Assembly: GCA_015179045.1 (NCBI GenBank)
Contig: WHUZ01000040.1
Location: 372,001 to 436,000, forward strand
DNA: 64,000 nucleotides
From: Kalaharituber pfeilii
Lineage: Eukaryota > Ascomycota > Pezizomycetes > Pezizales > Pezizaceae
Reading direction: 5' to 3'
A program made the position numbers and the translations under genes. Below the pieces are notes generated by a model. That model was not told where the DNA came from, did no database searches, and was given only the letters and a program-made list of their open reading frames with translations. Within the stretch, counting starts at the first letter, position 1; each line of letters begins with the position of its first letter. Below, one piece after another: positions 44,019 to 52,914 of the stretch.

Positions 44019-45282
44019 TTACACATATGAGATAGAAATTTCTTGCTGACCCCTCACTCCCTGAAGAGTAACAGTTTTCTCCTCAGCATCTAGGCTTAAA
44101 TACCTACCCGGAAGTGCCGCTGGCTCGATTGCTACCAACCCCTGCAGTCCCAAAGGATGAATTCTAAACTTTTCTTGAATGCTACAACAGCCAGGACCTT
44201 CACTGATATATTGGCAATTTACCAGTGCACCTCCACCTGTTCTTCTATCTCCAGGGGATAGGTACCAAGGATTACTGGTAGCACGTAGATAGACATTCTG
44301 GAAACAGGTGGACTTGAATGCAACCATGCCATCAGGATAATACTCAAGCTCGAGTATTTCATGCGTCCTGATAAGCTGTTGCACATCAAGTTTGCCGCTG
44401 CCGTCGGGTTTATACGAAGACACGTCTGTGCCATCCATTTGGATGAAATGGGCAGGAAAATTGGCTGACATTATCGCCACACGGGGGCAGATGATGGCGC
44501 TGCTGTTTGAAGCTTGGTCTCCAATAATTGAATCTCATTGCCTTTATTCGTAAGGTCAGCATGAGCTTGCCGAAGTTGGTCTTTCAGTCCTTGGATCTGA
44601 GAATTTAAATCCTGTAAAGTCTCGTTCTCGTGCAGTTGGGACTCTCCCGGTGGTGCATGGTCCGAGTGTGTTATCGTGCACTCGCTTGGGGTGTACGAAG
44701 TACAAGTTCGAGGCAGGAACATGTTCCCAGTAAGATTGAGACGATTGAGATATGGTTTTCGCACCTGTTACTAGGAAATTCGGACTTGTTAATCAAGAAA
44801 TGCTTAAGTGGCCCGTTGCTTCGCTATTAACCGGGATATATATACGGAACAACATCCAAAAACTCGCCATAGCCCCAAGGGCAGCATGCGAGTAATGATA
44901 TCCCAAAAAAAAAAAGAAGAAAAAAACTCCAAAATTCACTGTCAAACATATGCATGGAATCGCACGCATGAGAAACTCTAAACCTGTTTTCATACAATCC
45001 CAGAGAATGAAGTATCGCTGAAAGTACCAAAGACCGAAACAGAAAACCCCTCCCCGGTGGCCCAAGATAATTCGACCAGGAAGAGGAGGGCAATGAATGA
45101 AAGGGCGCACCGACCGAATTGACTAGCTTGGCAAAAACAAACTGTCGATCCATATTAGTCTCAAGTGCGGAGGCAAACCAATCCCATAAGTTGTCGAAAT
45201 GGGTGTCCGTCAAGATGTCATCTGGTATGAGAAGGTCTGGATCACGTTTGGGATGACTTGCAGAACCATGTCCTGAGGCCAT
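44019..45282 (-). pseudogene. Beta-trefoil (fascin-like) protein, copy 1, frameshifted
   Basis: The ATG at 45282-45280 (MASGHGSASHPKRD) opens an exon with TDTHFDNLWDWFASALETNM, conserved in copy 2. An intron of about 350 nt leads to RKPYLN..., a coiled-coil segment (LNSQIQGLKDQLRQAHADL) and a C-terminal beta-trefoil-like domain (LEYYPDGMVAFKST, NVYLRAT, VAIEPAALPGRYLSLDAEEK), a fold used by fascin-type actin bundlers and sugar-binding modules. Compared with copy 2, one C is missing in the CCCCC run at about 44486-44490, so the frame stops at PVWR before the trefoil. Function unknown; no signal peptide, so probably intracellular. Confidence 0.7.
44862..44923 (+). mobile_element. LINE tail A in the intron of beta-trefoil copy 1
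   Basis: CTCGCCATAGCCCCAAGGGC, AGCATGCGAGTAATGATAT and poly(A). Absent at the equivalent place in copy 2 (about 54820). Possible imperfect duplication around ATCCAAAA/CTCCAAAA. Confidence 0.75.
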
Positions 45283-45639
45283 AACGTTTGCTGTACTTGT
45301 ATTGAAGACTGTGGGGTTGTTGGTATCAGAGCTTCGAACACTTACCTGCGAACACGACATGCGGATACATAGATGAAACAAAAGCGGGGAATGGCAGGCC
45401 AAGCTGATCCGGGATCCGGCGCCAAGAGACCATTGCTAACTTACATTCCGTGCCCTATTAAGTGCCAAGGCTTGCCTTGATACGGAGCGAAAAACAGCTT
45501 CAGAAATCTCTGGGGTGTAAAATGAATTGGTAACCTACATTTTTGCAGTGAATCATGTCTTTTGTGTTTTCTTATTTTTTGAGGGGATCGAGGAAGCTAG
45601 TATTTGTATTTATATTATTTCTGCATTTTTCTTTTTTCT

Positions 45640-45712
45640 TTTTTTTTTTTTTTTTGCTTTGTGATCATGTAACTCCGCATGCTGGCTACGACCCTAGCGC
45701 CTATGGCAGAGA
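45640..45712 (-). mobile_element. Old LINE tail (B/C type), shared by both duplicate segments
   Basis: Poly-T followed by GTGATCATGTAACTCCGCAT... CTATGGCAGAG. Copy 2 has the related TTATTATTATCACGTAAATACAGGC... CTATGGCAGGG at 55690-55746, so the insertion predates the segment duplication. Confidence 0.6.
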
Positions 45713-45726
45713 ATTATTTCTGCTTT

Positions 45727-48556
45727 TTTTTTTTTTTTTTCTTTTTTTTTTTTTTCATCACATAACCCCGCTTGTAGCACTTGGCCATGGCAGGGTCCCT
45801 GGGCAAGCCCTCATAGCCCGGAGACAGGCTAGACTAACTCTCTACGTACATGGCCCCCACGCGCCGTCGCCCCCGCTCTCCTAGCTTCTAGAACTTGACC
45901 CCGCATTCTCCTATCTTCTAGAACTTGACCCCAGCGAAGAAATTCTCCAAAACGTCATACTCCTCCCCATTCTCCGCCTTTCTCTTCCAATTCTTTTCCA
46001 TGTCGCCCCACCTCTCAAAGCCTTCTGGACGGTTCTTCTGGTTTCTGCATCGGAAAGCGAGGTGCTCCCCGGTTTGCACCTCCCCGCACCTGCACATATC
46101 CGACTCAGCCGCCCCTATCCTCTTCAACCACACCGCACACCTCCCTCTCTCCAGGCGCAAGGCAGTGAAATTGGATACTGCTATCCTATTCCACTCCATG
46201 ACCTTTCCTCCTCCAAAGCCGTCCACGTCTCTCTTCTCCTTCCTCCACGCCTTCACCCTCTGGCGCACCCCACTTCCGGTGGCCACCTCCTTCCCCTGCA
46301 TCACCGTCCCCTTCTTCGCCCACTCATCCGCCTTCTCATTTCCTGCGATTCCGATGTGAGCCTTGACCCACATCAGCTTCGCATCCCCTCCCTTCTTCTT
46401 CCTCCTCGCTACGGCATCCACCACTCTCCTCACATCCTCGGTTTTCCCCTTTCCCTCCCTGCCTGCCTTCTGGATCGCCATGACGGCAGCCTCAGAATCT
46501 AAACAGATCAGTACAGGGACCTCCTCCTCCACACTCTCCAGCGCCTTTCTCACTCCCCTCACCTCCCCATCGAACACCGTCGCCGTTCTCCCCACCACCT
46601 CCGCCACGGCTGCCGACCTCCCCCACACCCCTGCTCCCACCTTGCTGTCCTCGATCTTGCTGCCGTCGGAGAAAAGGACTGCCCTTTTTCTTCCGGCTTC
46701 CCCGATCGCGGCTTCCCACTCCCCCCTCGTCTCCACTTCTCCTTTCCGCCTCTCCACCACTTCCACCTCCACCTTCTCACACCCCCCTCCCCACGAGATC
46801 TCCTCCCCCTCCTCCGAGAACCTCGCCCACTGACCTTGCCAGCGGTCCAGCACTGCTTCATACCCCTCATTCTCGACCACCGCCCACTGCACCCCCCAGT
46901 CTCTCCAGTTTCTCGCCTCCTCCTCTCTCTCCTCACTCCCTCCGAAGTCGCCCGTGCAAAGCTCCGCCAGCTCTGACGGCGCCTCCACCTCCCGGACGAT
47001 CGCCCTCGCTTGCGCGCCATCCAGGACCGTCTCCACGTCCTCCACTCCACACACCGCACTCAACCCTCCTACCCCCGCTCCTCTCCCTCCTCCAGCCGCC
47101 TTCTTCAACACCTGCAGCTGAACTCTCTCCATCTCCTTCCTCCATTCCTTCTGTCCCCTCCACCCGATCTCGCTTCCCCACATTGCAACCGCCCTCACCA
47201 TCCCCGTGTAGGCTTGCCTCCAGCTGCGTGGAGACATCCCCCAGTTCCGGTTGCCCAGTCCCGAGAGAGCCCCCGCCAGCCTCCGCGCTCGGCTCAGCCT
47301 GTTTCGCCAATGTGCGCCAAAGGTCAAGTTCTCATCGAAGATGACCCCTAACCACTTTAGCATCTCCCCCTCTTTCTTCCACCTCCTTCCCACCCCGAAG
47401 GTTATCATCTCCCACTTCGACTCCTCCAGCGGGATCTGGTCTTCCTCCGCCACCTCCGCCATCGCCACCTTCACCTTCTCCCTGAGCCGCCCCATATCCC
47501 AGTACCCGTGCCAGTCTAGGATCGTTGCTGCCAGGTCGTCAACATACGATGGCACTTCTACCTCCGCCCCCATCGCCACTTCCCTCAGCCTTCTCTCCAT
47601 CTTCTCAATGGTGGGTGCCATGAAGATGAGGAAGATGACCGGTGACAGTGGTGACCCTTGCGGAACCCCCACGTTCGACCTGCACCTCCCTTTCTCCTCG
47701 CCGTCCCACCACACTCCGAACTCCCTGCCTCCCATAAACTCCTCCAGCCACCTCCGCTTCTTTCTCACCCCCTCGCTCCCCCTCTCCTCAATCCTTCTCA
47801 GGACCACCTCCTTCCTCACGATGTTAAAGCCTCCTTTAACATCCGCCGTCACCCACGCTGCTCTCCCCCCTGTGCAGGCACCTCTGCACCTTTGTTACCG
47901 CCCTCGCCATCGCCTGGATCGCATTCCTCCCCTTGCGTGCTCCTAGCTGGAGCCTGTGGAAGAGTCGGTCTTCTTTCTGTAGCCTGCTGGCCATGACTTT
48001 CTCCCCGATCTTCCCGATACAGTTAATCAGGTTGATTGGCCTCCACGCTTTCGCCGTCTTGATGTCCTTGCCCGGCTTCGGTATCATGACGACCCTCATC
48101 TCTCTCCACTCCGCTGGGGTCCTGTTCCGGATCCAGTTTTCGGCGATCTCCCTCACTAACTCATCCCCGATGGGAGTCTTCAGGGCAGCTTTGATCAATC
48201 GGTATCCGATTCCGTCGGGTCCCGGTGGCGAATTGTTTTTGGTGCCCTGCAACGCAGCCCTCACTTCTCCTTCTACTCTCTCCCTCTCCCTCTCATCCCC
48301 CTCCTCCTCCGCTTCCCCCTCCCCCACCTCCTCCCCCGCCTCTGCCTCCCCCTCTTCCCTCCACGCAAAATTCCTCTCCACCAGCGCCCTCACCTTCTCT
48401 CCGTCCCCCTCCAACTCCCTCCCCTCCTCATCTTTCAACCTTCCCAACCTCTCCTTTCCTCCGAAAGGGTCCTTCGCCACCCTCACCACCCTCCATGGGT
48501 CGCTATACCCTTCCTCTTCTACGAACTCCCTCCAGCACTTCTTCTTCTCCTCCCGG
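45727..48556 (-). mobile_element. 5'-truncated LINE, family B, with TSD
   Basis: 2830 bp between 14-bp duplications ATTATTTCTGCTTT (45713-45726 and 48557-48570). Minus strand: reverse transcriptase, RNase H, zinc motif, 3' UTR, tail B (CCCTGCCATGGCCAAGTGCT..., CGGGGTTATGTGATG), poly(A). The endonuclease and ORF1 are missing. Strongly purine-biased coding strand and high GC contrast with the AT-rich host sequence. Confidence 0.93.
45918..48556 (-). pseudogene. LINE ORF2: reverse transcriptase-RNase H, one frameshift
   Basis: Open from the truncation point at 48556. RT motifs: NSPPGPDGIGYRLIKAAL, MIPKPGKDIKTAKAWRPINL, VTADVKGGFNIV, NVGVPQGSPLSPVIFLIF and the catalytic SYVDDLA. RNase H: LFSDGSKIEDSKVGAGVWG, LICLDSEAAVMAIQ, WVKAHIGIAGNEKADEWA (D, E, D, D residues present). 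A C-terminal CRCG...H...C zinc motif precedes the stop at 45918. A single-base slip in the C6 run at about 47865-47870 separates HRGG from RAAWVTADV. With the 5' truncation this copy cannot move by itself. Confidence 0.92.
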
Positions 48557-48570
48557 ATTATTTCTGCTTT

Positions 48571-49090
48571 GACTGATTGAATTTTACTGTTTTTCCCATG
48601 ACGGCATTAAATAACTATCATAAATCTTAGCAAGGGAATTCTTTGAATTTCCTATGAGAAGTAAACCACATATTGCTCATTATCGCCTTATATGGTAAGC
48701 GCCTTGATCAATACTGCACTGGTGCACGCATCCTTCTCGTAATCTCGATATGCTATGATACAGTACTTACTACAATGTAGCTTTTGCATTCAGAAGAGAC
48801 AATTTTGAAGTACATAGATGAATCCGCTTAGCAGAATGGAACGGCAAGGCGGCAGCGATAGAGGTAACACTTGTGCGCATGCCGGTTTAACAGCTGGTGG
48901 AGGGTAAGCCTGCAGTTAAGGATAACTTGATATGGCAGCAAACAAGTCAGCAGCAGATGACATGACTTGTGGTCAACTAAGGCCATGCAGGCTGCATAGG
49001 CAATATATAATATGAACTTCCCTACATGAGAGGAGCTGCGGAGATCACCTGTACTAAAGAGGGAGAGATGGACAAGTTTAGGGAGTTTGT
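48571..49090. repeat. Duplicated segment, copy 1, right part
   Basis: Matches 57293-57955 with scattered transitions (GACTGATTGAATTTTACTG against GACTGATTACATTTTCCTC; CTTGATCAATACTGCACTGG against CTTGATCGATACTGCACTGG). No gene recognised in it. Confidence 0.8.
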
Positions 49091-49094
49091 AGTA

Positions 49095-49330
49095 ACCGTA
49101 ACTCGGCCTGGACCGTAAAAATCTAGGCCTGGGCTTCGCTGTGAGTTTCAGGCTGGTCTAGGCCAGTCCAGGCTGTCCAGGCTAGTCTAGGCTATTGAGG
49201 GCAGGTTATGCCATTGGGGCCAGTCCAGAATAAAGAGTGAAATAATGTAGCTATGTACCTGAGAGATTAATAAGTAGTGAAATAAATATATGCGGTGTCT
49301 GAAACAATAGTGGGCAGCGAAATAAATAGA
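49095..49330. mobile_element. Decayed relic of the GC-rich hAT-type element
   Basis: CTCGGCCTGGACCG, AAAATCTAGGCCTGGGC, then degraded GGCC repeats and GAGTGAAATAATGTAGCTAT, collinear with 55800-56060. Many G/A and C/T changes have eroded the GGCC units. Ends not intact. Confidence 0.7.
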
Positions 49331-49555
49331 CAGGGGGAACAAATGCGAGTTCTACTCCAGTACCAGCACTAGCACCACCAGTCGTTGGAAGAACACGCTG
49401 GCAGTGTGCAGGAAGAGGCACCAGTGGAGAGAGTGCATATACCAGGTGACGAGGGCCTACCAAAGGCAGAAACAGTAGAGAGCAGGTAGTAAGTCATGCC
49501 GGCAGTATGGCAGCATAGTGTATCAGCCAAGGGAATGTGCATCTGTATCTACTCG

Positions 49556-49615
49556 TATCGCCATAGCGCAAAGGGCGGCATGCGATAAATGAAATAAAAA
49601 AAATAAAAAAAAAAA
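49556..49615 (+). mobile_element. LINE tail A insertion with TSD
   Basis: A 60-bp insert (TATCGCCATAGCGCAAAGGG, CGGCATGCGATAAATGAAAT, A-rich) between 11-bp duplications GTATCTACTCG (49545-49555 and 49616-49626). Outer stem ATCGC/GCGAT. Confidence 0.92.
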
Positions 49616-49779
49616 GTATCTACTCGAGACTCTCTAAAGAGGCCAGAACTGATGGGTGATATATCAGCAGGGAAGCAGTTAAGATGGTGCTAGGGGCAAG
49701 TAGTACCAGGTGAGTCAGAAAGGTCCCAGTAGATAGACCTAAAGGCTACTATGTAGAACAGCAAGATCTTAGAATAGGA

Positions 49780-50275
49780 ATGCCCTAGGAGCTGTTGGCA
49801 GTAGTATAAAAGAGCTATTACTTGCAGACTCTCAGGCAGCTATCAATACAGTTCAAAGAGTAGAAATAACTGGCAATGTAATGACTACATACCTAGTCTA
49901 TATAGTAGAGGTAATTGTAAAAAGGCTGCTGCAGTAAAGCTTGCATCGGTCAAGGCTCACATGAGCTTCAAAGGCAATGAGAAGGCAGACAAGAAGACCA
50001 AAGAGAGGAGCAAGTATATGAGGTATGATGGGCAGGCCACTGAGAGCAGGCGGTATAAGGACTTAGTTGGAAAATAGGAAGGAGGAGAGAAAGCGAGCTA
50101 GGTTTGAGAAGGGTAAATTTGTGAAGTGGGACAGGAGAATACTTATGAATTACATCTGGCTGCAGACTGAAAAAGGCAAGACTATGTAGAAGAGGATAAT
50201 CAGCGTTGAGGAGGTGCAATGCACATGTGGAGAGGCATGGAGTGCTGAGCATGTGGTGTTCAGGTGCACTGAACA
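49780..50275 (+). pseudogene. Heavily mutated LINE ORF2 end (RNase H and zinc motif)
   Basis: Recognisable pieces in order: LLADSQAAINTVQR, VKAHMSFKGNEKADKK and CTCGEAWSAEHVVFRC, interrupted by TAG stops at former CAG-like codons. This is an older LINE copy, apparently RIP-mutated, ending where the ORF1-only element begins. Confidence 0.7.
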
Positions 50276-50398
50276 GACAGCGAGCCTTTGGAAGCGACTC
50301 CGCAACCACAACGCCCCCCATAGCGAAACCTACATAGATCGAAAGCACTCAGCACACTGAGTATTTCTATCTAATTTTTATTCCAAAATACCTGCTCC

Positions 50399-50462
50399 CT
50401 TTTTTTGTTTTTCTTTTTGTTCTTTTCAGTACTTGCATGCCGCCCTAAGGGCTATTGAGGTT
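50399..50462 (-). mobile_element. LINE tail A inserted in the 5' UTR of copy 3
   Basis: T-rich run, then CAGTACTTGCATGCCGCCCT and AAGGGCTATTGAGG. Copy 1 of the element lacks it at the same place. Left ATACCTGCTCCC and right ATACCTCCCTC may be the imperfect duplication. Confidence 0.65.
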
Positions 50463-50697
50463 ATACCTCCCTCAAATTTCCCCCGTAGGGTGAAGTTTTG
50501 CCAACACATCCACCGGTGCAAGACCTCATAGGAGACCCCGAATCACCACCCACTCGCCAATCAGATGCCGAAGGGTAAGAAGAAGCGGAGGACCGACTCC
50601 CCCCCGCCGGCTCCTCACCACCCTCCCCCTCCCCGCCTCCACCAATTTTTTTTTTTTTTTTTTTTTTTATATCATTACTTGCTTGCCGCCTGTCAGG

Positions 50698-51591
50698 CTA
50701 TGGCGAGGTACCCAACATCTCCATCAGACTCTGGAGTTGATCTCCCTCTCCTTCTCTTGGTTTTGGGGGCTGCCGGATAGCTGCCATACCCCCAGGCCAT
50801 CTCTTCTTCCATACCCTGCACTCCTCCAGTAGGTGTGTGGTCGTCTCCTCCGCCTCCCCACACCACCTACAGGCCGGGTCTGGTGCCTCCTGTATGTGAT
50901 GCCTCCATGCCCGCAGGCCTTTCGCCCCTAACAGTCCCGCTAACCTTGTCGTTTTGGTTCCCAGTCTCTCCAGTGGTCGATATGTCAAGCCCAATCTGTT
51001 CCTTTCTCGTGCTCTCTCCCTCCTTGCTTCCTGTCTCATTCCTGCTTCTGTCACGATCTCTGGTGCTCGCTGCAGGGCGGTTCCCACTCTCGCCGCCATG
51101 TCTGCCGCCTCGTTGCCCGGTATACCCTTGTGGCTTTTCACCCACATCACTGCCATGTCTCGGTCCCCTCTGTCCAGTCTTCTCTGCCACGCGTCTCTAA
51201 GGCGCCTCGATGCTCCATCGGGTGTAGGTAGGCCCCCCGCTATAGCAACCATCCTGGAGATCGCGAATTTGGAGTCCGTAAGTATAAGCAGTTCGCCTTC
51301 TACTCTGTCTGCAGCTTCGCTAATTGCGTATAGTTCCGCGTTGTTGACCGTCGACTGTGACCCGAGGAATATTGAGACTGTCCCGCCCCCTGTCGCTACT
51401 CCCGCCGCCGCTATCTCTTCAATCATGCTGCCGTCAGTGTATGTCGGGGACCAGCCTTCATCCACGATGTCGTCTATATGTCTCATCCACTCCGCCGTCT
51501 CCGCGTCTCTGGGCAGGGTCGGTAGAATTGCTACCGGCATCCCCGGATTATGATCCAGCGATCCTCTCAAGTACACTTGCTCCTTCCACAT
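50698..51591 (-). CDS. LINE ORF2 fragment: RNase H and zinc motif
   Basis: RNase H domain with all four acidic positions (TYTDGSM, NNAELYAI, LILTDSKFAI, NEAADMAA) and WVKSHKGIPG, then RNRLGLTYRPLERL and CRWCGEAEETTTHLLEEC. The stop lies just before the 3' tail. The frame continues upstream beyond the nested LINE (GREGEGLQQRDPEQVY, about 52424-52385), showing it was uninterrupted before that insertion. Confidence 0.85.
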   Translation of the reverse strand: MWKEQVYLRGSLDHNPGMPVAILPTLPRDAETAEWMRHIDDIVDEGWSPTYTDGSMIEEIAAAGVATGGGTVSIFLGSQSTVNNAELYAISEAADRVEGELLILTDSKFAISRMVAIAGGLPTPDGASRRLRDAWQRRLDRGDRDMAVMWVKSHKGIPGNEAADMAARVGTALQRAPEIVTEAGMRQEARRERARERNRLGLTYRPLERLGTKTTRLAGLLGAKGLRAWRHHIQEAPDPACRWCGEAEETTTHLLEECRVWKKRWPGGMAAIRQPPKPREGEGDQLQSLMEMLGTSP

Positions 51592-52384
51592 ACCTAGGGG
51601 AACAGACTACTGTCAATGATGCAGAACTCATTGCCATGAGCGAAGCATTACGCAATCAAGCTGGGGAACTCCTGATCATAACCGACTCTAAGGTATCGAT
51701 ATCCAAGCTCCTAAAGATCGCCCAGGGAGAGCCCACCCACAAAGGACCGGCAAAACTGGTTAGAGACGCCTGGAAAGCGAGAACAGACCGAGGTGACTGG
51801 GACGTTGCAGTGATGTGGGTCAAGTCCCATATAGGAGTCAAAGGGAACACCGAGGCAGACACAGCTGCGAAAATAGGCACATGCCTCCCCTACCAAGATG
51901 AAACCATAACAGAAGATGGGATACGACAAACCTCGAGACATCAGCGCGCCACAGAGAGAAACCGGCTAGGGCTCAGCTACCGTCCCTTGACAAGACTTGG
52001 AAGTCGACACATAGCCACACTAGCAGGAATACTGGGCGGCAAGTTACTACGGAAATGGCAGTACGAAATCGGGAAAGCAGACAGCCCAGAATGTCGATGG
52101 TGTGGGGAGGAGGAGGAGACTACTGAACATGTGCTCACTAGGTGCAGGACATGGAAACGAAAGTGGCCAGGAGGCATGCAAGACTTGGTCACTCCTCCGA
52201 AGAGCAAGGACACAGACCCACTTAGAGACATCTTGGAGTGGGCAGGGGCATAGGAGACACGCAGGATCTTTTCTTATTCCTTTTCTTCTACCTTCATATG
52301 TATCTAATCTTATGTAACTAATCTCGCCATAGCCCCCAGGGCGGCACGCGAGTAATGATATTAAAAAAAAAAAAAAAAAAAAAA
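51584..52384 (+). mobile_element. Nested LINE family A, 5'-truncated, with TSD
   Basis: 801 bp between perfect 12-bp duplications TACACTTGCTCC (51572-51583 and 52385-52396), inside the minus-strand LINE. Ends with TCTCGCCATAGCCCCCAGGG, CGGCACGCGAGTAATGATAT and poly(A). Confidence 0.93.
51585..52253 (+). CDS. LINE ORF2 C-terminal fragment (RNase H, zinc motif)
   Basis: Enters in mid-RNase H at YLGEQTTVNDAELIAMSEAL, continues with LLIITDSKVSISKL, VMWVKSHIGVKGNTEADTAA, RNRLGLSYRPLTRL and CRWCGEEEETTEHVLTRC, and stops at 52253. No internal stop. About 60 % similar to the surrounding minus-strand LINE, so they are different subfamilies. As a fragment without a start or RT it is presumably non-functional. 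Confidence 0.82.
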   Translation, partial: STYLGEQTTVNDAELIAMSEALRNQAGELLIITDSKVSISKLLKIAQGEPTHKGPAKLVRDAWKARTDRGDWDVAVMWVKSHIGVKGNTEADTAAKIGTCLPYQDETITEDGIRQTSRHQRATERNRLGLSYRPLTRLGSRHIATLAGILGGKLLRKWQYEIGKADSPECRWCGEEEETTEHVLTRCRTWKRKWPGGMQDLVTPPKSKDTDPLRDILEWAGA

Positions 52385-52628
52385 TACACTTGCTCCGGGT
52401 CCCTCTGCTGTAACCCTTCTCCTTCCCGCCCCCACCAAGACTGGAGCGCGGAAGAGATACCAGACTGGGAGACTCTGGAGGGGGTGCTGAGAAAGATAGA
52501 CGTCCTATGGGGTGTGGTGATGTGGAAACTTAGGACAAGAAAAGAACACGCCCCAATGGAAGGGTCGTTCATAGCCATGAACTTCGGCGAGGGCACCACG
52601 ATGCTGGTACACGAAGGAGGGCCAGACG

Positions 52629-52914
52629 TAGTGTTTGCATTGGTTACAAGTACTTGTCGGTTTAACTTGTCGGTTTTTTGGTACAAGTCGGGTTTTCTTC
52701 TAAAAAAAAAACCGACTTGGCCAGCAAGTTGGTTTTTTCCATATTAAAAAACTTGGACCGACAAGTTGAAACAGATACAAGTTGAAAATTGTATGTTTTA
52801 CCATACAAATAATCCCTGTCCAAGTCGGTTTTTGGCTCTATTTTCAACTTGTTGGACAAGTTTTTCTAAAAAAAAAAAACCGACTTGTACCGACTTGGAC
52901 CGATGCAAACACTA
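52629..52914. mobile_element. 8-bp-TSD MITE (hAT type) with ACAAGTCGG repeats
   Basis: A 286-bp element with ends TAGTGTTTGCATTGGT and ACCGATGCAAACACTA, flanked by perfect GCCAGACG (52621-52628 and 52915-52922). The interior is built of oppositely oriented copies of ACAAGTCGGTTTTT and its complement with A/T runs, so it can fold extensively. It lies in ORF1 copy 3. Confidence 0.93.

Larger units (their letters stand above)
43862..45712. repeat. Duplicated segment, copy 1, left part
   Basis: Aligns collinearly with about 53866-55746: AGTCTCA...GACTGC...ACGAGTAATGAAC, the beta-trefoil gene, AAGTGCCAAGGCTTG, and CTATGGCAGAGAATTATTTC. It continues after the inserted LINE at 48571-49090, which matches 57293-57955. 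Confidence 0.85.
50646..52424 (-). mobile_element. LINE family A, 5'-truncated, inserted into ORF1 copy 3
   Basis: Bounded by 14-bp duplications CCCGCCTCCACCAA (50632-50645) and CCCGCCCCCACCAA (52425-52438), one mismatch. It begins with poly-T and tail A (GCCGCCTGTCAGGC hairpin) and carries the ORF2 end. It is itself interrupted by the plus-strand LINE at 51584-52384. Confidence 0.9.

Noticed and set aside
46492..47310. Minus-strand Arg/Gly-rich ORFs overlapping LINE ORF2
   Set aside because: Out-of-frame reading of the same purine-rich strand; lack any motif.
45925..48580. Long plus-strand ORFs rich in P, S and L
   Set aside because: Antisense shadows of the GC-skewed LINE ORF2 on the minus strand, whose RT and RNase H motifs are unmistakable.
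50646..50668. Poly-T runs as transcription terminators
   Set aside because: Here and at the other sites they are the complement of LINE poly(A) tails, bounded by target-site duplications.
51357..51583. Upstream extension of the plus LINE ORF to 51357
   Set aside because: The stretch before 51584 is antisense of the host minus LINE; the TACACTTGCTCC duplication marks the true start of the nested element.
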